This document shows positions 22,701 through 34,109 of a DNA stretch of 64,000 nucleotides, in pieces. The notes under the pieces were generated by a model. The model saw only the letters and a program-made list of their open reading frames with translations, was not told the origin of the DNA and did not search any database. The translations under genes and the position numbers were made by a program. Location: the NCBI RefSeq assembly GCF_009870125.1, contig NC_046681.1, positions 24,388,001 to 24,452,000 of the forward strand, given 5' to 3'. How positions within the stretch are numbered: position 1 is the first letter of the stretch; each line of letters starts with the position of its first letter. The stretch comes from Drosophila pseudoobscura. Taxonomy: Eukaryota > Arthropoda > Insecta > Diptera > Drosophilidae.

Positions 22701-24835
22701 CAGTGATCAATGGCTCGGGGTCCCACCTGCATACGAATGTTGTCTAGCTTAGCGGGGCTGGGTATGAAGCCCACATCACTGCCTTCTCGGACCAGCCGGC
22801 CGATCCACCAGTTATTGTCATACTTCTCTTTGATGTGCAGGAACTCCCTGATCTCGAATGAAACGGCGCCACCCTGCACGGGCGAATCGTCGTCGATAGC
22901 GCCATCGTATGCTACGTTGGTTCGCACAGCGAACGCCACTGGTTTGCTCTGTTTTTCAAGAAGATAGAGGATCATTAGATGGTCTCCCTTACAGGACACT
23001 GGAGAATACTCACCCTCGCTTTATCCAACTGGCTTAAGGCCTGACGTTCCTTTTCTCGCCGAAGCGATTCCTTTTCCTCGTCTAGCGACAGATCGGATGA
23101 CGGTTGTGAGTAGTTCGAGTCGGCAGAACCCTGCAAAGATCAAAAGCAATCCGGTTGAACACAGAAACAAGCGAAAACTGTTGGAAAATTCATACGAGCA
23201 GCCATCTGGAAACCCAAACAAATTCCATTGGCTCTATGCCAGCAAAGAGGGGGCCAAGGAATGCATTTTTATGCTTTTTTTTTTTGAGTGGGAAAAAAGC
23301 AACAGTTTGTATTTAGATACAGCCGGGAATGCCTTTATTGAATGGCATAAATAATTGAATTTAAGAGTCAAATTTAGGTTGAATGAATTGAGTACCATAA
23401 TTATAATTGATTGGGTCATATTAAATTTTAATGAATATTTGTGGGGTATTTGTCATGGGTAGTGGCTTGAATGGAGGAGCATGGTTGTAGACTAGACAAA
23501 GAGTGGGGAAGAGTAGTTTTTAGAAGTCTAAAATACGTTTTAAAACAAAAAACTTCTGTCATAAATTTTGGGTAACTTTCAAGAACTTTTAGAAAGACTT
23601 TCCCTATTTTATCGTGCAGTACTCGCACCCCTGACAGGCTCAATATCAGTTATCAGGAAAGGAACATACGTGTATGTTTTATATGTGCCTTTGTAATACC
23701 TATAAGGTATGTACTATTTATACAAAATTGACCTAAACATGTATGACGATATGGAGGAATTTATGGAGGAACTTTCTCCACTTGGCTCTACTGGTCTTAT
23801 GGACTGTTCGTTACCTTCTTACATACTATCGTAAAGCAGTAAAACTATGTATGTTCTTCCCCAGTTCATAACTCCACATCCATTAATTGTTGACTTTTTA
23901 CAATTTTTTGCCCCACTCTACTAGAAAACTCTCCGACCACTCATTATTCAGACAGGCTTAGGTCTTCACTTGGGCAAAAAACTTTCCGACTTACTTTGAA
24001 AACAGAAGAATTAGTGCTTCCGTTTTACGCAAAACGGAAAATTTTTTCATATGCAAAAACCCAAAATAAAAATGACATGACTTTTTATGCACCAGAACGA
24101 ATTTTAATTGTAATAAGGATAAAAATAGATGACTTATTGATGAATTAACGTCCAATTTCGCATAATTACCAGAGGAATCTAGCTTGTGCCTCATTTATTA
24201 CAATTTTTTAAGCCAATTGAGCTTGTGCCTTCTTTATAAATATTGTTTTTTCAAACCAATCTCAAATTTTTCTTTGAAATAATTGGCCAGGGCAACAACA
24301 CTTTTCGTTTTCGTGCAAACAGCTGACGCAGCGCCAGGCGGTTATCGATACATCGGATGTTATGCATAACAGAGGATGAGTTGGGCGCTTAACAGCACTA
24401 AATTGAGCGTTTAACAGGGAATGTGATAAGAAAACATATCGATGACAAAAAGTAACGAAAACGGGAGCACCTTTAAACGAAATTGAACGCTTTGGCTGAA
24501 AACGCAAGACGCAAAAAGCAAAACTATATGAAAACCAGAGCCGTACTCAAATATTTCGTATAGGAAGCAGAGATAAATGTTAAATGCTTAATTTTTGAGA
24601 GAAAAGTCCCTGATTTGGGCATCTCTTGTTCTTAGAAATCACGAAAGAACTTTGATAGGCTTTACTGTGACGATTTCTACCCAGTAAAAGTTATTCAAAA
24701 CTTGTGTTTTTGCACCTGTGTGAAGAGCTTGTTGTATCCACTCTGGTAAGACGTGTATCCAAGGCCAAATCGAGACTCTCGATGTTGGCCACCCTGAACG
24801 GAGGGAGCATCCGAGGATGATGCGCGCTGCACCAT
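16317..24835 (-). CDS. Ca-beta: Voltage-gated calcium channel beta subunit, nine-exon model
   Basis: This cytoplasmic auxiliary subunit binds the alpha-1 interaction domain of high-voltage calcium channels and controls their surface delivery and gating. Exons by hand: 24716-24835, 23014-23130, 22727-22948, 22544-22661, 19493-19992, 19262-19429, 19085-19199, 18342-18620 and 16317-16753. All junctions are GT-AG and phases join, giving 691 residues from the ATG at 24833-24835. In order the protein has a short N-terminus, the GSADS / [17 protein letters not shown] segment typical of the family, an SH3 domain, a variable HOOK linker, the guanylate-kinase-like domain, then a long charged tail absent from most vertebrate beta subunits. 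The frame is open upstream of this ATG to a TGA near 24920, so longer N-termini are possible. An upstream exon at 28826-28900 probably supplies another start. Confidence 0.92.
18342..18620 (-). CDS. Ca-beta: Ca-beta exon coding an Arg/Glu/Asp repeat
   Basis: This 279-base exon starts [20 protein letters not shown] and continues as an almost pure alternation of Arg with Glu or Asp, broken by DYWDREF-like and EWERERA-like units. Such RE/RD tracts are typical of splicing factors and are unusual in a channel subunit. The acceptor is a tandem CAGTAG: use of either AG keeps the frame and adds or drops one Val (start 18620 or 18617). The donor G|GTAAAT is at 18341-18342. Confidence 0.85.
19085..19429 (-). 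CDS. Ca-beta: Ca-beta exons for the end of the guanylate-kinase-like domain
   Basis: Two exons (19262-19429 and 19085-19199) are separated by a 62-base intron. The first encodes [20 protein letters not shown] through IAEYLE, the second TYWKATHP followed by a Pro/Ala-rich linker. These match the conserved end of the GK-like domain of calcium channel beta subunits, where the alpha-1 binding groove is completed. Confidence 0.93.
19493..19992 (-). CDS. Ca-beta: Ca-beta exon for the guanylate-kinase-like core
   Basis: This 500-base exon encodes the family hallmark [20 protein letters not shown] through [14 protein letters not shown]. The domain keeps the fold of guanylate kinase but in beta subunits serves as the binding groove for the alpha-1 interaction domain and is not catalytic. 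An upstream branch-like ACTAAC and the acceptor ATCAG are visible at 19993-20010. Confidence 0.95.
20650..21400. repeat. Local degenerate duplication inside a Ca-beta intron
   Basis: GATGCTGGTT followed by GAGGGCTCCTGATGGGCTG occurs at 20741 and again at 21108, a period of about 367-379 bases. The module TATGATCAGCTGTTT plus GCCAGTCACGTGTAAACGT occurs three times (near 20773, 21152 and 21266), with CACGTG altered in the second copy. GGCGAGGTAGTACCTATG recurs near 20913 and 21362. The copies have diverged and one is partial. Confidence 0.7.
22331..22388. repeat. GAA/GAC trinucleotide microsatellite
   Basis: GAA units run into GAC/GAT units within the large Ca-beta intron. Confidence 0.8.
22544..22948 (-). 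CDS. Ca-beta: Ca-beta exons for SH3 domain and HOOK linker
   Basis: Exon 22727-22948 begins [16 protein letters not shown] and carries the SH3 core, including [15 protein letters not shown] and GFIPSP. Exon 22544-22661 is a Gly/Ser/Pro-rich linker (starting [10 protein letters not shown]) that corresponds to the variable HOOK region between SH3 and GK domains. In mammals this linker is alternatively spliced and tunes inactivation. Phases are 0 and 1 and join cleanly to the GK exon. Confidence 0.94.
23014..23130 (-). CDS. Ca-beta: Ca-beta exon preceding the SH3 domain
   Basis: Thirty-nine codons start [20 protein letters not shown] and end LSQLDKAR. This is the conserved segment that precedes the SH3 domain in all beta subunits. 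Both splice signals are strong (TTTGCAG and GTGAGT). Confidence 0.94.
24716..24835 (-). CDS. Ca-beta: Ca-beta N-terminal exon with internal ATG
   Basis: From ATG 24833-24835 the frame reads [12 protein letters not shown] and ends at NKLFTQ with donor CAG|GTGCAA, phase 0 into the GSADS exon. Upstream of the ATG the same frame remains open (FEEDYRADRP and before), back to a TGA near 24920. The exon may therefore begin earlier at an acceptor such as ATCATCAAG, or this may be a first exon with its own promoter at 25-26 kb. Confidence 0.75.
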
Positions 24836-24920
24836 GGGCCTGTCAGCCCTGTAGTCTTCTTCGAATGAAGATATCTTGATGATATTGTCGGCGACAGGGT
24901 GCGTAAGCGACAGCGTTCCC

Positions 24921-27900
24921 TCTCACTCTCCCGGTCCCCAGCGAATGCCACAGCTGGCAAATGGCCGCAGATGTTCCGATGATAATGATGATTCCGATTC
25001 CGATTCCAATTCCGATTGCAATGTTGATGGATGGCAGACACTGGCGGCGGCAATGATTAGGTAGGTATTCCAAGGCGACTCCCGTATCGAGCTCCGACTG
25101 GCAAAATGTCAGAGCCTCGACTTCGAGTTGTAAATATATATGTGTGTATATTCTAGCAAAAGGTATAATTCCACTTATTGTTTCACAGTTACGTTTGGCA
25201 ATGATGGATTGATTAACTAACAGATCAGATCGGATCCGATCCGGACAACGACACTTGTACAAAAACACCGACAACGTCACCGACACAGACAGAGAGAGAG
25301 AGGAAGAGAGGGAGAGAGAGTGGGAGATGCCTGAATCTTTTGCTGGAATGGAATTCCTTTTTGGGCTGCTGCTGCTTTCCCCCTTTGTTTTGGAGCGTCT
25401 GGCAGGCAAATTGATTCCGTATCGATGCTTTTCGCTTTTCCTTTTTTGCTTTTTGCCTTTCTCTGCCCGTTTAAAAATAGGAATTTATGTCAGTCGAATC
25501 GCGGCTCTCTGCTCTGCTCTGCTTTGCTCACATCACATCACTTTTTCTAGTATATGCACAAAACGGACTGGAAAACGCGGGCGGGCGGGAGCGGGCGGAA
25601 GCGGGCGGGTGGTGCCAGAGGTTACTTGCTGGAGAGGTCGCGAAAAATGCTTTTGGTTAAACGCGTGGCCGTGTGTTTTCCGATTCCCTGCGATTTCCCG
25701 GATCTTTATCACTTGGTTCCCTTTTGTCCGTTTTCTTTGGCCAATTCCAATTCCAAGTCCCAACAGTCCAACAGTCCAACATTCACATCCGTTTATCTCG
25801 ATTCGTTATTCGATTCGCCCTCGACATTCACTCGATACTACTCCGCACGCAAACTGAATCGTTTCTGTATGTGGAAAACGGTTTTTCCGCCACGGGAATT
25901 GCCTTTCGTGTAGAGTTTTTTCTCTTTCGCTCTCTTCCAGTGCGTAAATGTGCCTCTTCCACGCCATGTAAACAAAATGCTTTTCAAGAGCACTCGCCGC
26001 CGCCGTTTGGTGCCACTGTGCGCTGGGAGTTGGGTTATTTCCAGCAACAAAATCGTGGCCTGTCTGTCATCGCTGGTCATCGTTTGGCCTGTCGCCGTCT
26101 CAGGTCGGGAAAATCAATAGCACCCGCATTTCGGGCGGCACATCCGACCAGGGGGACCAGGGGGAGTGGAGTCCACCTGTTGGCAGCCCCCGCCATTCGG
26201 GCCGCGGGCATCGAACCACCAAAAGGGTTACAGCTGTTGGACACAGTTATATCCGTATGTAGGTACAGTTGTACGGGTATGTATGTAGTACATCTTCTAA
26301 AAGCGATAAGTGGCACGCAGGCACGGGATTTTAATGAATGTGGAAGTGGAAGAAGTGCCATAGACTTTAAGGTAAAGAAAGGTTTGGAACACACTTTGAA
26401 AATAATGATACAAATCGAAGACATGAATAATCCTGTTCTGATACTTTTCGTTTAAGAAATTGTCCAAAATATTTCTGGACATGGATATGCAATGACTGCA
26501 CCACCAAGTGGCCCAATTGACACCAAGCCGAGGCCTGTTAGGCGCGGATCTCAGGCAATAGGGCAGCCAACCGACCGAGGGGCGCTGCTGCATGGCGCGC
26601 GTCGCCCAAATAGTGCAATAAATTTATGAAAATTAGCAAATTTTAAAGAAATTATATTCTTTTAAAGGATACAATTTTTTAACCTTCGAAAATCGCGTTG
26701 GACAATCTCTTTAAACATCAGTAAACTCAAAAATGATTGCTGTACCAGAACGTAAGTCCGGCATATGACTAATAAATATTAAAAAAATTCCTTCTTTGCC
26801 ATAATAATATATTGAATATTATAGAATTATTCCACCTATCAAGAGCGAATTTTACATAGCTCATAAATGTTAATGTTTTCTAGTATTTTAAGTTAATTTA
26901 TGTACTTTAAAAGTTACGATTATTTGTCTGTATCTATATATCTATCAATATCTATATCTATATCTGCTTCAGTTTAAACAGAGAACCCAGGCAATGCTTA
27001 AAAAGACTTAATTTACTCCAATTCAAATTTCTCTTTCAGCTCAATTCCTTTTATTCCGCGCACCACTGTGCCCGTGTAACGTAAACATTCCGCTTTCCAT
27101 TTCCACACGCCAAATGACAGGAAGAGAGAGAGGGAGAGCGCAAACGATTACTTCCAGACGAGCGGAGAGCGAGAGAGCGAGTTTGACAGGCGAGATGAGC
27201 GGGAGAGAGGACGCCTGCGCAGTGGCAATCTCTCCACAGAGGCACTGGACATGCGCGGACTTTTGCTGTTGTGGGAGCACTCTTTCGCTGATTCTCTACC
27301 TTTTCGGCGGGGCATCAGGGCTGCAGAGAAGGTCGGGGGTCGTGTGTGAACGCCCCCCACCCCACTCGCGGTTACCCATGGAATTTTTTTTGGGCGATGC
27401 GTGTGCTCGGGTCGATTCTTTGTTTACCTTTTACTGATTGCCCAAAAGAGCTCCAGCGAACGAGTGCCCAAAACTACTAATGAACTTTGGTTGCCATCGA
27501 TACCCTATCCCCCCCCCACCCCACCCCCCCTTTGGCATTCCTTGCGGGTGGGGGTCAACGTTCCGCGCTGCGCTTCCAGTGCAATTATATTATCGCTCGG
27601 CCCCAGGCAAATATATTCATGGTCAGCAAATTTACTTCCCCGTGACTGTCGTTGACCGCGGCACCTGACCGGCCCCCACCCCCCCATTGTCACCACCCCC
27701 CTTGACGACAGCATTTCAAGGTGGGTCAGGGCTTTGGATTTGCAATTTATATAGTGAGGGCTTGGAGCATGGAGTAGAGTCTTTGGAGCACCATTTATCG
27801 CATTTACCAGCATCATAGATCCAGGAATCTTTTTTATAGTTTTTTTTAGAATTTTCTTCGCACCAGAAATGAATAAAACATCTCTTAGAACGTAGAAGGA

Positions 27901-28825
27901 GCCTCAGTGGAGAACCCAGAAGGGGCCCAGAAAGGAGGTACCAAAGATCCTTCGTAGAACAATTTAAAATAATAATTTTAACAGCTTTGAGCAGCTCAGT
28001 ATTTACAGAGCCATAATTTTCCCAAGACAATTAATCATCGCCTAATCTACCAGAAATTAAATAGTTCCGATTATAATCCATTTACCATTGATTTATAATC
28101 GTAATCCTAATCCTCCCCTTAAATAAAATCGAGGGAAAACCCAGAGATCCAAAGAATTGTTTACAAGTGCCGGAAAAGTATCAACATTACGGATAAACGC
28201 GACCCGTGCCGGGGCAGGAGGATTCCGGCGATGAGTAAGAGGGTGCGATGAGATCTACATATCTATAACCATACATTTATACAGTGCGAGACAAAAATAT
28301 AAGACAGTGGGTAATAAATTCAAAGAATTAAAGGATTTATGGGAATTTTTAGAGCACTGAGGGGCTATATATTTAATAAATTATATTTTGATTTAAACAA
28401 AAAATAGCCTCAACCAAATATTAGTCAGAAAAAGCCCAAAAAGGTTGGAAAAACAATCCAAAGAATTTCTAGAAAATATATTTCCTTAATCCCCACTTGG
28501 CCTTGCCCTTAAATACCTGCGATTTAAAGCTAAATATAAGAATATTTCCCTAAATTTGTACACCTTCTTGCCAGTACTGAAACGCACTGTAGGCACTGTC
28601 ATCTCTGTTGGTCCGTATTTATACACATGTCTGAATAAATCGCCGTGAACAGCGAAAAGCTGGGCGAGCGGTGAGCGAGCGATCGAGTGGATAAAAATAT
28701 ACAAAATTCCGCCCGGGCCCGGGGGCAGGGCCGAGCCATAGACAAAGACAGGGACAGCGATAGAGGGGGGGGTGTTAATAGGTTTTTCGCCCATCAACAA
28801 CCTGATCTTCAATTCATTAGCTTAC
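24921..28825. other. Presumed Ca-beta 5' region or first intron
   Basis: This stretch holds CA/GA-rich sequence near 25278-25322, promoter-like GC-rich stretches at 25.5-26.2 kb and 27.0-27.5 kb, and AT-rich sequence at 26.6-27.0 and 27.7-28.5 kb. An open plus-strand frame at 25673-26455 has no ATG start and no family resemblance. If the exon at 28826 belongs to Ca-beta, all of this is intron with an internal promoter. Confidence 0.4.
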
Positions 28826-28900
28826 CCGACGGTTTTTGTTGTTCCGAAAGGGCTTGTAGGACTTGGCCTTGCTTTTGGCCCCCAGATGCAGTTTCTTCAT
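28826..28900 (-). CDS. Ca-beta: Short 5' coding exon, probable alternative Ca-beta N-terminus
   Basis: An ATG at 28898-28900 in good context (GCCATGAAG) opens 25 basic codons (MKKLHLGAKSKAKSYKPF, ending NKNRR) that run straight into a strong donor CGG|GTAAGC at phase 0. That phase fits the GSADS exon at 23130, and no other minus-strand gene lies between. Vertebrate beta subunits also have alternative N-terminal exons joined just before GSADS. Assignment to Ca-beta is inferred; no transcript was seen. Confidence 0.55.
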
Positions 28901-29560
28901 GGCTAAAAACGCACAATCACTAGCGGTTAATAATCAGAAACGGGACGCCGAGTGGGTCACTTTGTCCGCGAAATAAATTATGCAATCATTTTTGGAAACG
29001 CTCGCAATATAAACAAACACTCAAGCGTTATGGCCAAGTGCCTTAATGGCAATCGTTAAATGCCCAAGAGACACACACACACACACAGGCACATGTGGCA
29101 AGAATTGGGTCATGCTGTGGCCCGAGCCAGAGTCGGACACATGACAGCGATTGAGGAGCACTTGCCACACCATCCACACCGCCCGAGTAATGGCCACAAA
29201 TGCTGGAAATGTGCACAGAATATCGTAATCAATGGCTGTGGGTTTATAGAAGATATATATATATAAATAGGATCCACTACTCGATATATAGACCAGTTCA
29301 GAGCGGACCGAACCGAACGAGACCGAGACCGACCACAGAGAAGACAACAATTTCGACTGACAATATTTTTTTGGCACCCGCACCACCGCATCCATTGACA
29401 AAACCCCAGCGAGAGGCAGAGAGCGGAGAGCCCAGCAAATTGAGAACATTTTACAATAAACAGTTTCATTATCGATGCAGGGGATAGTATTTATATATTT
29501 GTATGCAGATCTAAGCTAAGCTAAGCTACTCCTCCGATGAGCTCTGGTGTGTTTCCCCCC

Positions 29561-29941
29561 TCAGTACTGCTGCCCCTGGATGCCATGGCCCAGGCTGCGC
29601 AGCTCGTCGATCAGGGCTGCGTTGCCGATCCGCTGGTGGTACTGCTGCAGCTGCTGGTACGGCGCGAATCCGATGTAGGAGGGCACCTGCTCCGTGTAGG
29701 CACCCGCCGAGCCGTAGGCGGCCGGCGCCGCCTGCTGGGCGCAGGGGGCGGGCACCAGGTTGGGCTGGCAGCTGAACAGGTAGTTCTTGGGGCACGGCGG
29801 CGCCGGCACCGAGGAGTAGCTGGAGGCCGGGGCAGCGGCCGGGGCCGGGGCCGGGGCCGGAGCCGCATACGAGCTCGAGCAGGAGGCGCAGGCGAAGGCC
29901 GCGAACAGGACAACGACAGCGAGGAAGGCAACGGTCTTCAT
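29561..29941 (-). CDS. Vm32E: Vitelline membrane protein Vm32E
   Basis: This is a secreted structural protein of the inner eggshell, made by follicle cells in mid-oogenesis. The 126-residue product has a signal peptide (MKTVAFLAVVVLFAAFACAS), an Ala/Pro repeat (about 26-40), then the vitelline membrane domain with three conserved cysteines at 50, 58 and 67 within CPKNYLFSCQPNLVPAPC. The tail ending GIQGQQY matches Vm32E as remembered, which is about 116 residues in D. melanogaster. The extra length is in the Ala/Pro tract. An in-frame ATG lies seven codons upstream, but the start at 29939-29941 matches the family and leaves a normal short leader. It is intronless with its own TATA box. It lies just upstream of the distal Ca-beta exon on the same strand. 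Confidence 0.93.
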   Translation of the reverse strand: MKTVAFLAVVVLFAAFACASCSSSYAAPAPAPAPAAAPASSYSSVPAPPCPKNYLFSCQPNLVPAPCAQQAAPAAYGSAGAYTEQVPSYIGFAPYQQLQQYHQRIGNAALIDELRSLGHGIQGQQY

Positions 29942-29991
29942 GGTTTCGAGTGGATCTTTCAACTTATAATTGTCTCCCCCAAAGGTCTACT

Positions 29992-29999
29992 CTTTATAG
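29992..29999 (-). promoter_or_regulatory. TATA box of Vm32E
   Basis: CTATAAAG on the minus strand lies about 50 bases upstream of the Vm32E ATG, which leaves room for a 20-30 base leader. This is typical of chorion and vitelline membrane genes. Confidence 0.7.
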
Positions 30000-32900
30000 G
30001 GTTTCCAAACTGAAAGTCTGCAGTTTCTGACTTTAGCAGTTGGCAATTTCGATCGAAGAAAAGTGCAAACCAAAGTCCGATCGTGGGTGTTCAAGGGGGC
30101 CGGAATTTGCTGCGGGGTGGGGTACCGGGCGGAGGTTGACTTCAATTCTAGACAGTTGCCAGCCAATCTTTATATTTAATTGCTGTGCACAGGTGATTGG
30201 AAAAGTGTTAATTGGTCATTTAAAGCATGGTTTTTCGACGCTCTTTAAGGGCTTTGCGACCTCAAAATGGGCGACATTTCGATGCAATAGCGAGTTCTGG
30301 AAAATTGCAAGTACATATCATAATGTTATTGCACATATTCTGGATCAATATTAGATTTAATCCATTTATATACATAGCTCCTTGGATAATGATTTGGAAT
30401 CTACAATCTGAATGTCATAAAACTCTCGGAGGACCACTATTTATATTTTTATTTGATAAAATAACCGATCTAGCTCTTTGTTTTTACCTAGGACACTATA
30501 AAAACAGCATATTGAATATTTGACTAACTATTTACATCAAATTAATTAGTATTTTCCATTAAAAATTACGAATTAGGAGTTTTTTAACCATCACACCTGC
30601 TCTTAAATTCAAAATTCGATAATTCGGTTTGGTCGATTACATTTCTTTACAATCGATCCAGCCAAAGCGCCACCTAGTGCGCAACATCTTCAAACAAAAC
30701 GAATGTGTTGCGGAACATCTGCTGTCTTAGCAACATTTCTACATATACAAAATTCGCAACAGAATGTTACCGTATTTTTCAAAAATACTATAATTTCATT
30801 GGCGCCAAAATTCAAACTAAAAAGATCAGCAAGAAACATAAACAAGATACATATTCGGTATTATGAATTATATGAAACAAAACACAAATGCCTTATTTAG
30901 GCAGGTTAGCGTCAACTGCTATTCTTAGTCGCCAAAATATGGAAATATTTCGTGAATTTATTTGGAGGATATGCCATAACTTTGACCGTTTGACCTGCTG
31001 CCGGCAGTAGCTATGGAAATTCTAATTGACTTTCAAAAAGCAATCATAAATTGTGTTGTGCAGTGCATAAATTGAAACTCCGCTCGAAACCCAATCAAAT
31101 GGCATCGGATCCTATGCAAATAAAACAATTACAGTTTTCTGGGAACAAGCTGGAAATATGAAATTGCCTAAAGGAACTAAAGACAGTGGACTTTCATTTG
31201 GCATAAGCACAGCCCCACATTTCTGAGAATCGCAAACAGGTCCCAGATATAATGCCAGAATTATCCCAGCTTTTTCGATTGTTTCCAAACTTATTTGTAA
31301 GTTTTTTTAAAGAATTAATTGTAGCATGAATATCTCTCTAAATTGCAGATGTTGGCCCTTGTTTTCCTGCTTTTGTGGTACTTGGGATTGAAGAACCAAT
31401 AATGATTCAAAGATACATTTCCCTGGCTACTTTTAAAGATCTACCAATCATTAGCATCGAATCGAACTGTACAAAAATCCACGTAATTGAAGCATTCAGA
31501 TACAAGATACAATTTGTTGATCAAAACAAACCGTTCCCCCATGCAAGGCCCCCATCAAACGTGCTATTGTTTTGGATCTAAGTTTGTGTCAGCCTCGCAG
31601 GTATTTTGTGTTTTATTTTATTTTATTTTTAGCCCTGGGCTCCGTCGAGAGTAAACTTTAATTTGAGAAGGATCGCTGGATCGTTGGATCTCTGGATTGG
31701 GATGGGCAATTACGCGCATGCACATGATGATCCGCCTGCCCCTGTTTCGGGCCAGACCTAAATTTTAATCATAGGGTTCGTGCCGCTGGCCTTCAAAGTG
31801 GGGCACACAGCGCGAGAGGCCGTTTTGATTGCTGCCCCCCCCCCCCCCCTCACAAGCTCTAACGGTAAACAAATACTTGGCCTTTGTGCGCCAGACATGG
31901 CCCCGAGATATACATCTTAACTGGAACTCCAATTGAAGAAGCACTCGCCGGGGAGACAGATCAATGAATCAATCGCAGGAGCAGGGATTCAAAGAAAGTA
32001 TCTGCCCAGAGTATCTTCCCAGAGGTTAGATTTCAACGTTTCCTGTGGCTCCTCCTTCGGCATATCTTCCTCAATGTTTGCTTTGCCTTTGTTTTTTGCA
32101 GATCGCAGCCTTTAAACGGAATTGGCTCGAGCCTGCACCTGCCTGGGCTTAGAGGCTGCCCGACGACTCCAGCACAGCTGCTCTTGGGTCCTGGCCGCGA
32201 AGGAGGATCCCCGAACATCACCAAAGGCAAAAACATGTCTCGGTACTTAGCGGCTCGGGACGGGCACCGGCCACATCCTTACCGCTCGCCAAGCGATCCT
32301 TGCCACCGATCCCCTCCCCTTCGATCCTTGCCACCGATCCTCTCCCCTTCGATCCCTGCCACCGATCCCCTCCCCTTTCGATCCGCTCTAACATTTTTTA
32401 TTGCATCTAATTTGGAGTCCCTGTCCATGTCCAGCCCGCCGTCTCTCTGGTAATTTAAGACATTGTTCGCTTGCCACCAGCAGTCGTCGAGTCGTCAATT
32501 ATGAGTTAGGGTTCCCCTCCCCCCTCCCCGCTCCCCTTCCCCCCTTGGCAGCGTTGACGAAATGCCGAGCTTTGTTTTAAATTAAATTTAATTAGCCGTC
32601 GAGCCTTAATTCAGGCCCTTGGGAGGCCCCTGGCACGTGTCGTTGTCGGCAGCTGCTCGAAGGAGGTTCCTGCTACAGAGGGGAGAGGGGGAGGGGAAAG
32701 GGGGGGGACACACATATGCAACCAGCGCTAACAATGCCGTTATAAGTGGCCCATTAACACGGTGTCAACCGCCATGCAACGGCAATTTCCGTCGCTATTG
32801 CCATTTATCGATTTTCAAATTCCATTCAACTGGCGACTGGCAGAGGGGGAGGGTGGGGAAAGGGTGAGGGGGGGGGGGGGGCCCAATGGGTGCATGAGTC

Positions 32901-33640
32901 GGCGGATGCTCTTTCAACGGAAGCAAAGCTCTTCGGGCTACAACGATGCTTGCTGGAACAGGAGAGGGGGGGGAGTGGAGGGGAGTGCAGAGGAGGGGCG
33001 GGGAGTCCTTAAAGAATGGCCTGTTCATGACCACTAATCTCGCGTTTGCCAACTCCAAAGTGGAACGAGTAACATGCATTTATTGCAACCTTTCAGGAAA
33101 TTGGAACCGAGAGAAAAAAGCCATTTATTAAGTCAATATGCGGGGCTTTAAATACAAAACACAATGAAATAGTAATCCACGATTCGTACTTAAATAGAAA
33201 GACTTCTGCCACAGAACTCTTGGGCAAGACAGACTCTTTCTGATATAATCTGGCCTCTGGCAGCCTACTTAAGCTCTTTTCGTTGCAATATATTATCATA
33301 TTTTACATTTGTATTAGGAAACTAGGGGAAAACACCCTCCAGCCCCAGCCCGCATCCCACTCTCCCTTGTTAAGGCCCAAAAAGAATTCTCTCGATGGAC
33401 CTCGATTTTTCAGGAATTAAAGTGTCGTCCTTTGGTATCTGTATCCAAAACTATTTTATATAATTGGGAAATGAATTTCATTTAAATACAAAAATATCCT
33501 GTCACGGTTTTTGTATAAAAACACCTCCTAAAAGGCTTTTTGTATGACTGCAGCAGCCATATCTCGCTTCTATATATAGTACCAATAGTTACGCTTAGGT
33601 TTTCAAAAAAGGCCACCCCTTATCCCCCGGTAACTAGGTG
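30000..33640. other. Intergenic, repeats only
   Basis: No supported gene. It contains a C run at 31837-31850, a 28-bp tandem repeat at 32295-32385 and a G run at 32868-32880. Frames here are short and poor in coding character. Confidence 0.4.
32295..32385. repeat. 28-bp tandem repeat, about 3.3 copies
   Basis: The unit GATCCTTGCCACCGATCCCC plus TCCCCTTC starts at 32295, 32323 and 32351, and a partial copy begins at 32380. Confidence 0.85.
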
Positions 33641-33777
33641 ATGTCCTCTATCCCATCCAGCTCTCCTTGCAGCAAACTTTCGAAATACTGAAAACATCAC
33701 TCAGTAAACTCTGAAACCTACAATCAAGGGATCATATTTGCAAAAAGTTGCTCCAGTACACTCCAGTTGCTCGTGCC

Positions 33778-34109
33778 ATGTCTATCCAGAATCTACACAC
33801 CCGTGACCCCTTTGCCGAGGCCGAGGCCGCGGCTGCCATTCAGGCCCGGCCCGTGCACATCCGACTGCATCAAAGGAATGGCGGCAGGACCATCACCACG
33901 GTCCAGGGCCTGTCCTCGGGCTACGACCTCAAGAAGGTGGTTGAAGGCGCTGCTGCAAGAAGGAGTTCGCCTGCAACGGCACTCTGCTCGAGTCCCCGGA
34001 GTACGGCCAAGTCATCCAGCTGCAGGGCGATCAGCGCTTGAAGATCCATCAATGGCTGACCAAGATGCAGTTGGCCAGCTCCGATCAGCTGAAGGTCTGC
34101 GGCTTGTAA
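33778..34109 (+). pseudogene. Broken eIF1/SUI1-like copy
   Basis: This is an intronless copy of translation initiation factor 1, which helps the 40S ribosome select the start codon. It is nearly identical to the intact gene at 60759-61085 (minus). The ATG is at 33778 and the frame matches through LKKVV. A TGAAGG-for-C replacement near 33951-33956, net 5 bases, then shifts the frame. The remaining coding sequence (from CKKEF through LKVCGL to TAA 34107-34109) survives in another frame. The shifted frame stops at about 34041. Similarity to the other copy extends about 110 bases upstream and about 15 bases downstream, so the duplication included flanking DNA. A truncated product is possible but would lack half the SUI1 domain. 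Confidence 0.85.

Noticed and set aside
24843-25409. 188-codon minus-strand frame as a Ca-beta first exon
   Set aside because: The first codon is TTG, the frame soon becomes low-complexity Ser/Leu/Ile sequence and it does not join the Ca-beta exon in frame.
25673-26455. 260-codon plus-strand frame
   Set aside because: It opens with GTG, its composition is not protein-like and it lies antisense to the presumed Ca-beta 5' region.
32294-32386. CRISPR-like array
   Set aside because: The 28-bp units are contiguous with no spacers and the genome is eukaryotic.
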